From the NCBI GenBank assembly GCA_017459865.1, contig JAFUCD010000007.1:18051-82050 (forward strand): DNA of 64,000 bases, in the 5' to 3' direction. A model generated the notes under the pieces. The model was not told the DNA's origin. It worked only from the letters and a program-made list of their open reading frames with translations, and did no database searches. The DNA comes from Oscillospiraceae bacterium (GTDB lineage Bacteria > Bacillota_A > Clostridia > Oscillospirales > Oscillospiraceae). Of the stretch, positions 52,009-61,129 are shown piece after piece; positions within the stretch are counted from its first letter, which is position 1; each line of letters starts with the position of its first letter. The translations under genes were made by a program, and so were the position numbers.

Positions 52009-53250
52009 ATGGCAAATGAATTGGTAGGCGCGTGTATCATCGGACAGTCCGGCGGTCCAACCGCCGTTATCAATGCCAGCGCATACGGCGTGATCAAAAC
52101 CGCGCTTGAGAGCGAATGCATCACCCGCGTGTACGGTGCCGCGCACGGCATCAAGGGCGTGTTGGACGATAAGCTCTATGATATGAACCAGGAGGACGCG
52201 TATGAGCTGAGTCTCATGCTGCACACCCCCTCCTCCGAGCTCGGCTCCTGCCGCTATAAGATGGCGGATCCCGACGTGGATGACACGGATTATCAGCGGA
52301 TCCTGGAGATCTTCAAGAAATATAACGTCCGTTATTTCTTCTATAACGGCGGCAACGACTCCATGGATACCTGCGACAAGATCAGCCGTTTCATGGCCAA
52401 GAGCGGTTGGGAATGCCGCGTGATGGGCGTGCCGAAGACCATCGACAACGACCTCTACGGCACGGATCACTGCCCCGGCTTTGCAAGCGCTGCCAAGTAT
52501 ATCGCCACCTCCTGCATGGAGATCACGAAGGACGCACGCGTATACGATAACGGCCAGATCACGATCATCGAGATCATGGGTCGTCACGCCGGCTGGCTTG
52601 CCGCGAGCGCGAAGCTTGCCGATGCGTTCGGCTCGGGTCCGGATCTGATCTATCTCCCTGAGGTCGACTTTGAGATGGAGGCGTTCATTGCCGACGTCAA
52701 GCGTATCTATCAGGAAAAGGGCAAGGTCATCGTGGCTGTTTCGGAAGGCATCCACTATGCCGACGGCACCTTCGTTTCCGAGGCCAAGACCTCGGCAACG
52801 GACGGCTTTGGTCATGCGCAGCTCGGCGGTCTCGCCGCGACGCTCGCGAACGTGATCAAGGAGCGCTCCGGTGTCAAGGTGCGCGGCATCGAGCTTTCGC
52901 TGCTGCAGCGCTGCGGCGCGCATCTCGCCTCTCAGACCGACATCGATGAGGCGTTCCTCGCCGGCAAGGTCGCGGTCGAGGCCGCCGTCTCCGGCGAGAC
53001 CGGTAAGATGGTCGCCTTTGCGCGCGAGTTCCTCGACGGAAAGTACCATTGCGCGACCAAGCTGCTTCCGCTCACCAGCGTCGCGAATTTCGAAAAGAAG
53101 GTCCCGCTCGGCTGGATCACGCCCGAGAAAAACCAGGTCACGGACGCATTCGTGGAGTATGCCCTCCCCCTCATTCAGGGCGAGCCGCGCCTCCCGCTGG
53201 AGAATTCTCTCCCCCGTTACGCACGTCTGAAAAAGATCCTCGCAAAATAA
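52009..53250 (+). CDS. pfp: PPi-dependent 6-phosphofructokinase
   Basis: 413 residues of the phosphofructokinase family. YNGGNDSMDTC, with Asp where ATP enzymes have Gly, and VPKTIDNDL, with Lys after the Pro, are the residues that mark pyrophosphate-dependent enzymes. Other motifs: EIMGRHAGWLAASAKLA, PEVDFEMEAFI, TDGFGHAQLGG. Reversible, so it can serve glycolysis or gluconeogenesis. ATG at 52009 with GGAGGAAA upstream; followed by a terminator. Confidence 0.93.
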   Translation: MANELVGACIIGQSGGPTAVINASAYGVIKTALESECITRVYGAAHGIKGVLDDKLYDMNQEDAYELSLMLHTPSSELGSCRYKMADPDVDDTDYQRILEIFKKYNVRYFFYNGGNDSMDTCDKISRFMAKSGWECRVMGVPKTIDNDLYGTDHCPGFASAAKYIATSCMEITKDARVYDNGQITIIEIMGRHAGWLAASAKLADAFGSGPDLIYLPEVDFEMEAFIADVKRIYQEKGKVIVAVSEGIHYADGTFVSEAKTSATDGFGHAQLGGLAATLANVIKERSGVKVRGIELSLLQRCGAHLASQTDIDEAFLAGKVAVEAAVSGETGKMVAFAREFLDGKYHCATKLLPLTSVANFEKKVPLGWITPEKNQVTDAFVEYALPLIQGEPRLPLENSLPRYARLKKILAK

Positions 53251-53261
53251 ATCCACATACA

Positions 53262-53297
53262 GGAGCCGGTTCATTGTCCGGCTCCTTGTGTGCGTTT
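53262..53297 (+). terminator. Terminator after the phosphofructokinase gene
   Basis: GGAGCCGG (53262-53269) pairs with CCGGCTCC (53278-53285); T-rich tract with TTTT at 53294-53297. Confidence 0.7.
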
Positions 53298-53340
53298 TCA
53301 GCGATTCCCCTTATCAACCGAAAGGAGCCGACACAGGCAA

Positions 53341-54948
53341 ATGATTACTGTTGAAGATCTCTCGCTGTCCTACAGCGGCACTCCCCTCTTTTCCAAGGTC
53401 GATCTGCAATTCACCGCCGGCAACTGCTATGGCATCATCGGCGCGAACGGCGCGGGCAAATCCACGTTTCTGAAGATCCTGTCTGGCGTGCTGGAGCCGA
53501 CCTCCGGTCACGTCCATATCGATCCCAAGGCGCGTATGTCTGTCCTGAAGCAGGACCAGACCATGTACGATGACCACACCGTTATGGACACGGTCATCAT
53601 GGGCAACGCGCGTCTGTATGAGATCGCGCAGGAGAAGGAAGCGATCTATTCCAAGGAGGACATGACCGATGAAGACGGTCTGCGCGCCTCGGAGCTCGAA
53701 GAGGAATATGCCGAGCTCGGCGGCTGGGAATCGGAATCCGACGCCTCCCGCATCCTGCAGGGGCTTGGTATTTCTCCGGATTTCCATTGGACCATGATGT
53801 CCGACATGGATCCCAGACTGAAGGTCAAGGTCCTGCTCGCGCAGGCGCTGTTCGGGCACCCGGATATCATCCTGCTCGACGAGCCGACGAACAACCTCGA
53901 CCTTGCGAGCGTCGTTTGGCTGGAGGACTTTCTCATGGATTACGACGGCACCGTGCTCGTTGTCTCCCATGACCGTTACTTCCTGAACAACGTCTGCACG
54001 CACATCGTCGATATCGATTACGGCAAGATCAAGATGTATGTCGGCAACTATGACTTCTGGTATGACTCCAGTCAGCTGATGCAGAAGCTCATGAAGGACC
54101 AGAACAAGCGCGCTGAGCAGAAGATCGAGGAGCTGCAGAATTTCATCCGCCGCTTCTCCGCGAACAAGTCCAAGTCCCGTCAGGCGACGAGTCGCCGCAA
54201 GCTGCTGGAAAAGCTGACGGTCGAGGAGATGCCCGCCTCCAGCCGCCGCTATCCCTGGGTCGGCTTCAAGGCTGAGCGCGAGCCGGGCAAGGATCGCCTG
54301 TTCGTCACCGAGGTCAGCAAGACTGTGGACGGTGTAAAGCTGCTCAACAAGGTCAGCTTTATCGTCAATCGTGAGGACAAGATCGCCATCATCGGCAAGG
54401 ACGAGCGCGCCGTTACGATGCTCTTCAAGATCCTCATGGGCGATGAGGAACCCGACGAGGGCACGGTCAAATGGGGCGTCTCCACCACGCAGGCCTACTT
54501 CCCCGTCGACCACAGCAGCTACTTCGACGGCTGCGACTATGATCTCATCGACTGGATGCGCCAGTTCTCCGAGGACAAGCGCGAGAGCTATCTGCGCACC
54601 TTCCTCGGCAGGATGCTCTTCTCCGGCGACGACGTTTATAAAAAGGTCAACGTCCTCTCCGGCGGCGAGCGCGTGCGCTGCATGATCTCGAAGATGATGC
54701 TCTCCGGCGCGAACGTGCTCGTGTTCGATCAGCCGACGAACCATCTCGACCTTGAGAGCATCGCCGCGCTGAACAACGGCATGTCCGCCTTCCCCTATAA
54801 CATTCTCTTCACGAGCCATGACCACCAGCTGACGCAGACGGTCGCGAACCGCATCATCGAGATCACGCCCGACGGCATCATTGACCGTATGTGTACGTAC
54901 GACGAGTATATGCACATCGCCGAGGCGCAGGAGCAGGCAGACGCCTGA
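53341..54948 (+). CDS. ABC-F family ATPase (YbiT/YkpA type)
   Basis: 535 residues, two ABC modules without membrane domains. Module 1: Walker A GANGAGKSTFLKIL, signature region MSDMDPRLKVKVLLAQALF, Walker B IILLDEPTNNLDLASVVWLE. Module 2: the Walker A position reads GKDERAVTML, the signature LSGGERVRCMISKMML is intact, and Walker B is VLVFDQPTNHLDLESI with Gln for Glu. These deviations appear usual for the YkpA group. ABC-F proteins act on ribosomes. The arm/linker lies near residues 235-300. Confidence 0.92.
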   Translation: MITVEDLSLSYSGTPLFSKVDLQFTAGNCYGIIGANGAGKSTFLKILSGVLEPTSGHVHIDPKARMSVLKQDQTMYDDHTVMDTVIMGNARLYEIAQEKEAIYSKEDMTDEDGLRASELEEEYAELGGWESESDASRILQGLGISPDFHWTMMSDMDPRLKVKVLLAQALFGHPDIILLDEPTNNLDLASVVWLEDFLMDYDGTVLVVSHDRYFLNNVCTHIVDIDYGKIKMYVGNYDFWYDSSQLMQKLMKDQNKRAEQKIEELQNFIRRFSANKSKSRQATSRRKLLEKLTVEEMPASSRRYPWVGFKAEREPGKDRLFVTEVSKTVDGVKLLNKVSFIVNREDKIAIIGKDERAVTMLFKILMGDEEPDEGTVKWGVSTTQAYFPVDHSSYFDGCDYDLIDWMRQFSEDKRESYLRTFLGRMLFSGDDVYKKVNVLSGGERVRCMISKMMLSGANVLVFDQPTNHLDLESIAALNNGMSAFPYNILFTSHDHQLTQTVANRIIEITPDGIIDRMCTYDEYMHIAEAQEQADA

Positions 54949-54955
54949 GCATCAC

Positions 54956-56581
54956 ATGCTGAAGAAAAATCAACTGCATACCGCCGAGATCACAGGCTAT
55001 ACTGCCGACGGCGCGGGCGTTTGTCGCATCGAAGGGCGCGCCGTGTTCGTCAAGGGCACGATCGTCGGCGAGATCTGGGAGGTTCGGATCTTAAAGGTCA
55101 CGACCTCCGCGGTATATGGAAAGGGAGAGCGTTGTCTCTCCCCTTCCGCTATGCGGCAAACGCCACCCTGTCCCGTTTTTCGCAAATGCGGCGGCTGCTC
55201 ACTGCTGCACATGCAGTATGAGGAAGAGCTGAATATGAAGCTCGCGCGCGTCAACGACGCGCTCCGGCGCATCGGCGGCCTGGAGCTTCAGATCTCCGAG
55301 ATCCTCGGCGCCGCGGCGCCGGAGCATTATCGCAACAAGGCCATCTATAACGTCGGGCTCTCTGCGGGCAAACCTGTAAAGGGCTTCTATCGTGCCTCGA
55401 CCCATGCGGTCACGCCGGTGGAGGACTGCTTGCTGCAAATGCCGCTTGCCGACCACGCAGCTGAAGCCGTTGTCCGCTGGATGGAGCGCGAGGGCTTTGT
55501 GCCTTATGAGGAACAAACCGGAAAAGGCACCGTGCGGCATATCTTCACACGCTGCGCCGTGCATACGCCGGACGCCGTGCTCTGCATCATCTCCGCGCGC
55601 GGCTTCGGTTCGAAAACAGAAAGTCTGGTCGAGACGCTCCGCGTGCAGTGTCCCGAGCTGACCGGCATCGTGCTGTGCATCAACAAGACGAAAGGCAACG
55701 TCGTGCTCACGGGAGATTTTCACACGCTCTGGGGCAAGCCGGAGATGGAGGACGTTCTCTGTGGTCTGCGCTTTCAGATCGCCCCGCAGGCATTTTATCA
55801 GGTCAATCCCGCTCAGGCCGAGCGGCTGTATGATAAGGCCGTTTCCTACGCGGTGCAGTCCCCTTCTGACACGGTATTGGATCTCTACTGCGGCGCGGGA
55901 ACAATCAGCCTCTGTCTGGCAAAGCGGGCAGGTCATGTGATCGGCGCTGAGATCGTTCAGGAAGCGATCGGGAACGCGAGATCCAATGCTGCGCAAAACG
56001 GGATCGGAAACGCGGAATTTGTATGTGCCGACGCCGGTGAAGCGGCTGAGATGTTTTCGGAGCGCGGCATGCGTCCGAACGCCGTCGTCGTTGATCCGCC
56101 GCGCAAGGGCATGTCCCCCACTGCCATAGACGCGATCGTCTCCATGCAGCCGGAGCGCATCGTATACGTCTCCTGCGACCCCGGCACGCTGGCGCGGGAT
56201 CTGAAGCTTCTGACAGAGCGCGGCTACCCCCCTGCCGACGGCGTCACCGTCGATATGTTCCCGCATACGCCGCATGTGGAATCCGTTGTGTATATGAAAA
56301 GAACGTGCACCAATTCCGACGAACAGATCTCCCGCATCCGCAAGTATGAGATGATGATGGATGAAGCGCAGGCGCTGCTGGATGCAAAACAAATCAGCGA
56401 AATGCTTGCTGAGCTGATCCGTGCGCTGGAAGCGTACTACACGGGCGATGAATGGAAGCGTGATTATGCAGATGACGAGGCCGGACGGCTTCTGAAGGAC
56501 TTAAAACGCGGCGTGCTGTCTCAGGATGGGCTGGATCATTTGCTGGAAGCATACAGAGAGCTTGCCGATGAAGAGGCGTGA
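54956..56581 (+). CDS. rlmD: RlmD/RumA-type 23S rRNA (uracil-C5)-methyltransferase with C-terminal DUF4298-like domain
   Basis: 541 residues. 1-60: TRAM domain (HTAEITGYTADGAGVCRIEGRAVFVKGTIVGEIWEV). Iron-sulfur cysteines in CPVFRKCGGCSLLHM plus a later Cys. Methyltransferase: FYQVNPAQAERLYDKAV, VLDLYCGAGTISLCLAKRAGHVIGAEIV, VVVDPPRKGM and the nucleophile Cys in IVYVSCDPGTLARDLKLL, ending about residue 450. Residues 455-541 (ISRIRKYEMMMDEAQALL ... YYTGDEWKRDYADDEAGRLLKDLKRGVLSQDGLDHLLEAYREL) match the usually stand-alone DUF4298 family. The frame is continuous across the joint. ATG at 54956, 8 nt after the ABC-F gene. Confidence 0.9.
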   Translation: MLKKNQLHTAEITGYTADGAGVCRIEGRAVFVKGTIVGEIWEVRILKVTTSAVYGKGERCLSPSAMRQTPPCPVFRKCGGCSLLHMQYEEELNMKLARVNDALRRIGGLELQISEILGAAAPEHYRNKAIYNVGLSAGKPVKGFYRASTHAVTPVEDCLLQMPLADHAAEAVVRWMEREGFVPYEEQTGKGTVRHIFTRCAVHTPDAVLCIISARGFGSKTESLVETLRVQCPELTGIVLCINKTKGNVVLTGDFHTLWGKPEMEDVLCGLRFQIAPQAFYQVNPAQAERLYDKAVSYAVQSPSDTVLDLYCGAGTISLCLAKRAGHVIGAEIVQEAIGNARSNAAQNGIGNAEFVCADAGEAAEMFSERGMRPNAVVVDPPRKGMSPTAIDAIVSMQPERIVYVSCDPGTLARDLKLLTERGYPPADGVTVDMFPHTPHVESVVYMKRTCTNSDEQISRIRKYEMMMDEAQALLDAKQISEMLAELIRALEAYYTGDEWKRDYADDEAGRLLKDLKRGVLSQDGLDHLLEAYRELADEEA

Positions 56582-56615
56582 CATCACGGCTTTCCGCTGA
56601 TCCGAATCTCTGTTC

Positions 56616-56644
56616 TTGACGCACCTGATACGGCATAGTACAAT
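56616..56644 (+). promoter_or_regulatory. Sigma-A promoter for the fRMsr operon
   Basis: TTGACG (56616-56621), 17-nt spacer, TACAAT (56639-56644), 48 nt before the ATG. Probably drives five genes to 61048. Confidence 0.7.
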
Positions 56645-56692
56645 GACGACAGATCAAGTAGATTTCCGGCAGCTTGAGAAAGGAGAATCGAA

Positions 56693-57154
56693 ATGGCACA
56701 GACGAACTATGGATCGCTGGTCGCGCAGGCGGATGCGCTTGTGCGCGGCGTTCCGCATCTGATCGCAAATCTTGCGAACATTTCCGCTTTGCTCTACGAC
56801 GCGTTGGAGGACATCAACTGGGCGGGCTTCTACCTGTCTCAGGGCGATCAGCTGGTCCTGGGGCCGTTTCAGGGCAAGGTCGCATGTATTGAGATCCCTT
56901 ACGGAAAGGGCGTTTGCGGGACTGCGGCGCTCCGGGACGAAACGCAGCTTGTCCCCGACGTGCATCAGTTTCCGGGTCACATCGCATGTGATTCCGCTTC
57001 CCGTTCCGAGATCGTGGTCCCCTTCCATCACAACGGACGTGTCATCGGCGTTCTGGATATCGACAGCCCGATCACGGATCGCTTCACGCAGGCGGATCGC
57101 GCCGGGCTTGAAGCGCTGGTCGTTCTGCTCGAGGAGCTGCTGTTTGCAGCTTGA
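56693..57154 (+). CDS. Free methionine-(R)-sulfoxide reductase (GAF domain)
   Basis: A 153-residue GAF protein of the fRMsr (YebR/YtsP) type: WAGFYLSQGDQLVLGPFQGKVACIEIPYGKGVCGTAALRDETQLVPDVHQFPGHIACDSASRSEIVVPFHHNGRVIGVLDIDSP. The three cysteines used in the family (in VACIEI, KGVCGTA and HIACDS) are all present. Reduces free Met-R-sulfoxide. First gene of a probable operon. Confidence 0.93.
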   Translation: MAQTNYGSLVAQADALVRGVPHLIANLANISALLYDALEDINWAGFYLSQGDQLVLGPFQGKVACIEIPYGKGVCGTAALRDETQLVPDVHQFPGHIACDSASRSEIVVPFHHNGRVIGVLDIDSPITDRFTQADRAGLEALVVLLEELLFAA

Positions 57155-57210
57155 TACGACTGAGGCGGCATCAGAAGGCTTGAAACCAAAACAGAAAAAG
57201 GAGCACCACC

Positions 57211-57924
57211 ATGAACAGCATCATTTTCATCCTGCTTCTCATCGGCGCGATCACCCTGTTTCTTTATGTTCGGGAAAAGCTCAAGGCATATTCCCTGAAG
57301 GCCGTATTTCTGAAGACGACTGTCTCCTTATTCTTTCTTGCCGTTGCGGTCTGCGGATGGTTTCTTTCCGCTCAGGCCGGAGGCTTGCAGGTCATGGGCG
57401 TTTTCTTCGTCCTTGGGCTTCTCTTCGGCTTGCTCGGCGATATCTGGCTGGATCTGAAATATGTGTATCCTGCGCATGACGACCCATTCACTTATGCCGG
57501 ATTCCTGTCGTTTGCCATCGGGCATGTTTTGTATATCACAGGGATGCTGCTGCAGTATCAGCCAAAGAGCGCGCTGTATGTCATTCTTCCGATCGCGCTC
57601 GCGGTCCTGGTCAGCGGTGGAAACATCCTTCTGGAAAAGACCATGAAGCTGGACTTCGGAAAAATGCGCCTGATCGTCTTCGGCTATGGCGCGATCCTGT
57701 TTTCAACGGTTCTGGTCGCCGGGAGTCTTGCGCTCCAGCGCGGCTGGCATGAGCCGACGCTGAATCTGATCTTTGTCGGCGGCATTCTGTTCGCGCTGTC
57801 GGATCTCGTGCTGAGCGGGACCTATTTCGGCGGAAAGGAACGACCGGTCGATATCATCCTGAACTATCTTACCTATTATCCGGCGCAATTTCTCATCGCG
57901 CTGTCTCTGCTCTATCTCCGATAA
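57211..57924 (+). CDS. YhhN family membrane protein (lysoplasmalogenase-like)
   Basis: 237 residues with about eight hydrophobic segments. The family acidic residues are visible in LLFGLLGDIWLDLKYVYP and GILFALSDLVLSG, with the conserved LTYYPAQFLIALSLLY end. TMEM86B in animals hydrolyses lysoplasmalogens; plasmalogens are abundant in many anaerobic Clostridia, so that activity is plausible. GGAG precedes the ATG at 57211. Confidence 0.85.
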   Translation: MNSIIFILLLIGAITLFLYVREKLKAYSLKAVFLKTTVSLFFLAVAVCGWFLSAQAGGLQVMGVFFVLGLLFGLLGDIWLDLKYVYPAHDDPFTYAGFLSFAIGHVLYITGMLLQYQPKSALYVILPIALAVLVSGGNILLEKTMKLDFGKMRLIVFGYGAILFSTVLVAGSLALQRGWHEPTLNLIFVGGILFALSDLVLSGTYFGGKERPVDIILNYLTYYPAQFLIALSLLYLR

Positions 57925-57944
57925 CCGAAAAGGAGCTTTGCCAA

Positions 57945-58400
57945 ATGAAGATCGGTGTTTTGTCTGATACACATGGCCTGCTGCGCCCGGAGGTGATCGA
58001 TGCTCTGAAGGGGTGCGACGTGATCCTTCACGGCGGAGACATCAATAAGCAGACGATTCTGGACCGGCTCGAAGCGATCGCGCCGGTGCACGTTGTGCGC
58101 GGCAACAACGATAAGGAGTGGGCAGAGCATATTCCCGCTTTTCTGGACCTGAGTCTCGGCGGACTTCACGTCTGTATGACACACAAGAAAAAGGATCTTC
58201 CGGAGGAACTAACGCCGTATGATCTGGTCGTGACCGGGCATACACACAGGTATGATGCGCGGAGTGTTGGCGGCACGCTTTTTCTGAATCCGGGCTCCTG
58301 CGGTCCGCGTCGGTTCGATCAGGCGATCACGCTAGCGGTCATCGAGGCGGACGGTCGCGACATGATCGTCCGTCGCATCGATATTCCCCATCAGAAATGA
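57945..58400 (+). CDS. YfcE/MJ0936-type metallophosphoesterase
   Basis: A 151-residue calcineurin-like phosphodiesterase: metal motifs IGVLSDTHGLL, VILHGGDI, VVRGNNDKEW, CMTHKKK, VVTGHTHRY, FLNPGSCGPRR. Substrate unknown; close family members cleave phosphodiester model substrates. In the operon 21 nt after the YhhN gene. Confidence 0.92.
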   Translation: MKIGVLSDTHGLLRPEVIDALKGCDVILHGGDINKQTILDRLEAIAPVHVVRGNNDKEWAEHIPAFLDLSLGGLHVCMTHKKKDLPEELTPYDLVVTGHTHRYDARSVGGTLFLNPGSCGPRRFDQAITLAVIEADGRDMIVRRIDIPHQK

Positions 58401-58409
58401 GAGCAACGT

Positions 58410-59012
58410 ATGAAGCTTGAGCTACCCCATTTTACCATTGGTACCTCCTACGGCGGGAACCAGGACTGGTTCCGCACCTTTATGATGTGCATCGGCGGCT
58501 GCGGCGCGGAGACCGCTTGCGACAGCAGCCTGTATTTCGCGCTGCATCGCGGACTAACCGATCTCTATCCCTTCGATCTGTCTGCGCTCAGCAAAGATCA
58601 GTATGTTGATTTTGCACACGTCATGGAGCCCTATCTGCACCCGCGCTGGTCCGGGATCGATCGACTGGACATCTTTATCGACGGCTACGGGCGATATTTG
58701 CACGATCGGGGAAACGAGCGGCTTCAAATGACGGCCTTTGACGGCTCAGAACCCTATGAGGCCGCCGAGCGCTTTATCAAAGAGCAGATCCGAGGCGGAT
58801 ATCCGATCCCGACGCTGGTCCTGAATCATAGAAACCGCACTATGAAAAGCTATGTTTGGCATTGGTTCCTGATCAACGGCTTTGAAGAGACGCCGGACAC
58901 ATTGCTTGTGAAGGCAGTGACCTACAGCAAATATGAATGGCTGGTCCTGAAAGCACTTTGGAACACCGGTCACGAACGGCGCGGCGGGTTGATTCGGTTC
59001 AAATTGGAATAA
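58410..59012 (+). CDS. Papain/C39-like protein of unknown function
   Basis: 200 residues, no signal peptide. The layout resembles a cysteine peptidase of the C39 type: Gln18 (GNQDWF), Cys31 in GGCGAETACDSSLYFALH, His151 in KSYVWHWFLINGFEE with Asn156 close behind. The middle (DFAHVMEPYLHPRWSGIDRLDIFIDGYGRYLHDRG) is unrecognised, as is AAERFIKEQIRGGYPIPTLVLNH, typical of cores in the C39_2 group. The catalytic assignment is inference. Nine nt after the phosphoesterase and 23 nt before the methyltransferase. Confidence 0.6.
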   Translation: MKLELPHFTIGTSYGGNQDWFRTFMMCIGGCGAETACDSSLYFALHRGLTDLYPFDLSALSKDQYVDFAHVMEPYLHPRWSGIDRLDIFIDGYGRYLHDRGNERLQMTAFDGSEPYEAAERFIKEQIRGGYPIPTLVLNHRNRTMKSYVWHWFLINGFEETPDTLLVKAVTYSKYEWLVLKALWNTGHERRGGLIRFKLE

Positions 59013-59035
59013 AAATCATTTGGAGTTGATCACGT

Positions 59036-61048
59036 ATGATGCTCAACCGTGCACATTATTTTGAACCTGACGGAAGCGTCAAGCCGGATACGCTGTCGGA
59101 GAACGCATGGCTGCGTTATTTGGTAGGCGCAGAGCAGCCGTATTGGAATGCCGAGCGCATTTCCAGGATGTCAGACAAATCCGGCAACGCAGCATTGGAA
59201 TATACCCTGAAAACACTCGATTTTCTTGACACCTACACATCCTTGGATGATACAGGCTACGGTTTGATCCGCACGGTTTTGTGCTGGTCCGAGGTTGCGA
59301 AGGGCGGGACGATGGAGGATCGCGCGCGATGGCGGGCACGGGGTTATCAGTTGGAGATCCACAACGAAGCCAGCGCCCGGATCTATGCCGATCATGTCCA
59401 TATTCGAGATCCTGAAACCGATCCCGCGTACCTTCTGATCGCAACGCACGGTCTCGCCGGGCAATACATCCGCGGAGAGTGCCGGATGGAGAGCAGTCTG
59501 GCGCTGCGCAAGCTTTCTTCTGAAATGACGCAGGACACGTTCTGCGAGATCATTGAGATTTTGAATGCCTGCATCATTCGTGCGGTCAGTGAGCGGATCT
59601 GGGAAAAAGTAAAAGATGATATCCACGCTTTTGCGGTTGCGCTTTACAAGGGACGGATCCATGAGCTTTCGACGTATGAACGTCTCTCGCAGCTCCTGCC
59701 CGGAATGATGGATGAGACAGCCTCGCTCCGCCCTGAGATCGCAGATCTGTTTGAAGCGCGTATTTTCCCGCGGTTCGATCTGTGGTACTTTGAATCCGCC
59801 TTGTCTCCGTTCGGACTCGAGGGCGCGGCAACGCTGACCTCGCTTGCGTTGGAGCAGGTAAATGACGATACCGTGCATCACTTGAATTTCAAGCCCCTTG
59901 CCGACACGCTTTATTATGATTACGAGGGCAGCAAACACGTCAACATCTACAAGCAGCGCATCATCGAGCGCTGGCTGCAGGAGCCTGAGTCATATTCGCA
60001 GCATGTGGGTCTGATGTGTCAGCAGCTTGGAAGCGCGCTGATGATCGGCGTCAGGTTCACACCGGTTTGCGAAACGCTCATTGCTTTCTGCGTTGAGGCC
60101 GAGCGCTCCGGTCTGTTGAGCTATGAAAAAAGCATCACGATGCTGTTTGACACGTTCGGCTTTCGCCGAGACTCCTTTGATCGACTGAACAATGAGGAGA
60201 AATACCTCGCCAGCATGAACGACGTCAGCGGCAGCACAAAATCCTCCATTCTGGACTTTGTGAAGGGCAAAAGCGTTCTGGACGTCGGCTCCGGCGGCGG
60301 CGTTCTGCTCGATCAGCTTGCAGAGCGCTTTCCGGAGATGGAAGTGATCGGCACAGATATCTCCGCGAACGTGATCGAGGTCCTGCGTGCGAAGAAGCGC
60401 CGTGAAGGACGAAGCTGGACTGCCGAGATCCATAATTTTGTGCAGGAGCCGTTTGCACGCAAGGTGGACAACATCATTTTCTCCTCGATCCTGCACGAGA
60501 TCTATTCCTATACCGACAGAGGAAACGGGATGTTTGATCTCTCGTCGGTAGACACAGCGTTGGAGCATGCGGTTGCGTCTCTGCATCCGGGCGGCAGGAT
60601 CATCATCCGAGACGGTGTGAAAACACCCGGTGACTCGAAGCTTCGCATTCGTTTTCACACCGCCGAGGGACTTGAATTTTTCCGACAGTTTCTGTTTGAT
60701 TTCCGGGGAATGGATTCTCTGACTTACGAGCAGAAGCTCGTCTCGATGGATGAAGCGAAACGCGAGGTCGTGACGGACATCAATTTCGGACGTGAATTTT
60801 TGTATACCTACACCTGGGGCAGCGAATCCTTTGCGCATGAGATCCAGGAGTGCTTCGGTTATTATGAATTATCTGACTTCTGTCGGAAGCTGGAGCAGCT
60901 CGGAATGCGCATCGTTTCGGCACGGTCTCTTCTGGAGGACGGCTATGTCAAGCACCTGTCCCCTCTCGTATCGCTGTTTGATGAGCAGGGACAGGAAACC
61001 GGATTTCCTGATTCCAATCTGATCATTGCGGCAGAGCTATCATCATGA
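59036..61048 (+). CDS. Large SAM-dependent methyltransferase with unrecognised N-terminal half
   Basis: 670 residues. The C-terminal part (about 405-600) is a class I methyltransferase: SVLDVGSGGGVLLDQLAERFPEMEVIGTDISANVIEVL, NIIFSSILHEIYSY, LHPGGRIIIRDGVKTPG. Residues 1-400 are helical-looking, begin MMLNRAHYFEPDGSVKPDTLSENAWLRYLVGAEQPYWNAERISRMSDKSGNAALEYTLK, and match no family I can name. The EIYSY motif is like lipid- or metabolite-methylating enzymes, but the substrate is unknown. GGAGTTGATC precedes two adjacent ATG codons; the first is taken. Confidence 0.75.
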   Translation: MMLNRAHYFEPDGSVKPDTLSENAWLRYLVGAEQPYWNAERISRMSDKSGNAALEYTLKTLDFLDTYTSLDDTGYGLIRTVLCWSEVAKGGTMEDRARWRARGYQLEIHNEASARIYADHVHIRDPETDPAYLLIATHGLAGQYIRGECRMESSLALRKLSSEMTQDTFCEIIEILNACIIRAVSERIWEKVKDDIHAFAVALYKGRIHELSTYERLSQLLPGMMDETASLRPEIADLFEARIFPRFDLWYFESALSPFGLEGAATLTSLALEQVNDDTVHHLNFKPLADTLYYDYEGSKHVNIYKQRIIERWLQEPESYSQHVGLMCQQLGSALMIGVRFTPVCETLIAFCVEAERSGLLSYEKSITMLFDTFGFRRDSFDRLNNEEKYLASMNDVSGSTKSSILDFVKGKSVLDVGSGGGVLLDQLAERFPEMEVIGTDISANVIEVLRAKKRREGRSWTAEIHNFVQEPFARKVDNIIFSSILHEIYSYTDRGNGMFDLSSVDTALEHAVASLHPGGRIIIRDGVKTPGDSKLRIRFHTAEGLEFFRQFLFDFRGMDSLTYEQKLVSMDEAKREVVTDINFGREFLYTYTWGSESFAHEIQECFGYYELSDFCRKLEQLGMRIVSARSLLEDGYVKHLSPLVSLFDEQGQETGFPDSNLIIAAELSS

Positions 61049-61074
61049 AAGTCGAACCGGATAAATGAGAATGG

Positions 61075-61118
61075 ACGTAAAAAAGCAGGAGGCAAAAATG
61101 CTTCCTGCTTTTTTACGT
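61075..61118. terminator. Bidirectional terminator between convergent genes
   Basis: A long stem (arms about 61075-61092 and 61099-61117) with A-run/T-run on both sides, serving the methyltransferase operon (+) and the reductase (-). Confidence 0.85.
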
Positions 61119-61129
61119 CGCTCAGGCAG

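Noticed and set aside
53341..54948. Degenerate second nucleotide site in the ABC-F protein (no Walker A lysine, DQ in Walker B) as a novelty
   Set aside because: To my recollection the YkpA/YbiT group of Bacillota shares GKxExAV and DQPTNHLD, so it is a family feature.
57211..57924. Operon from 56693 as a plasmalogen biosynthesis cluster
   Set aside because: Only the YhhN protein points to plasmalogens; no plasmalogen synthesis gene is present.
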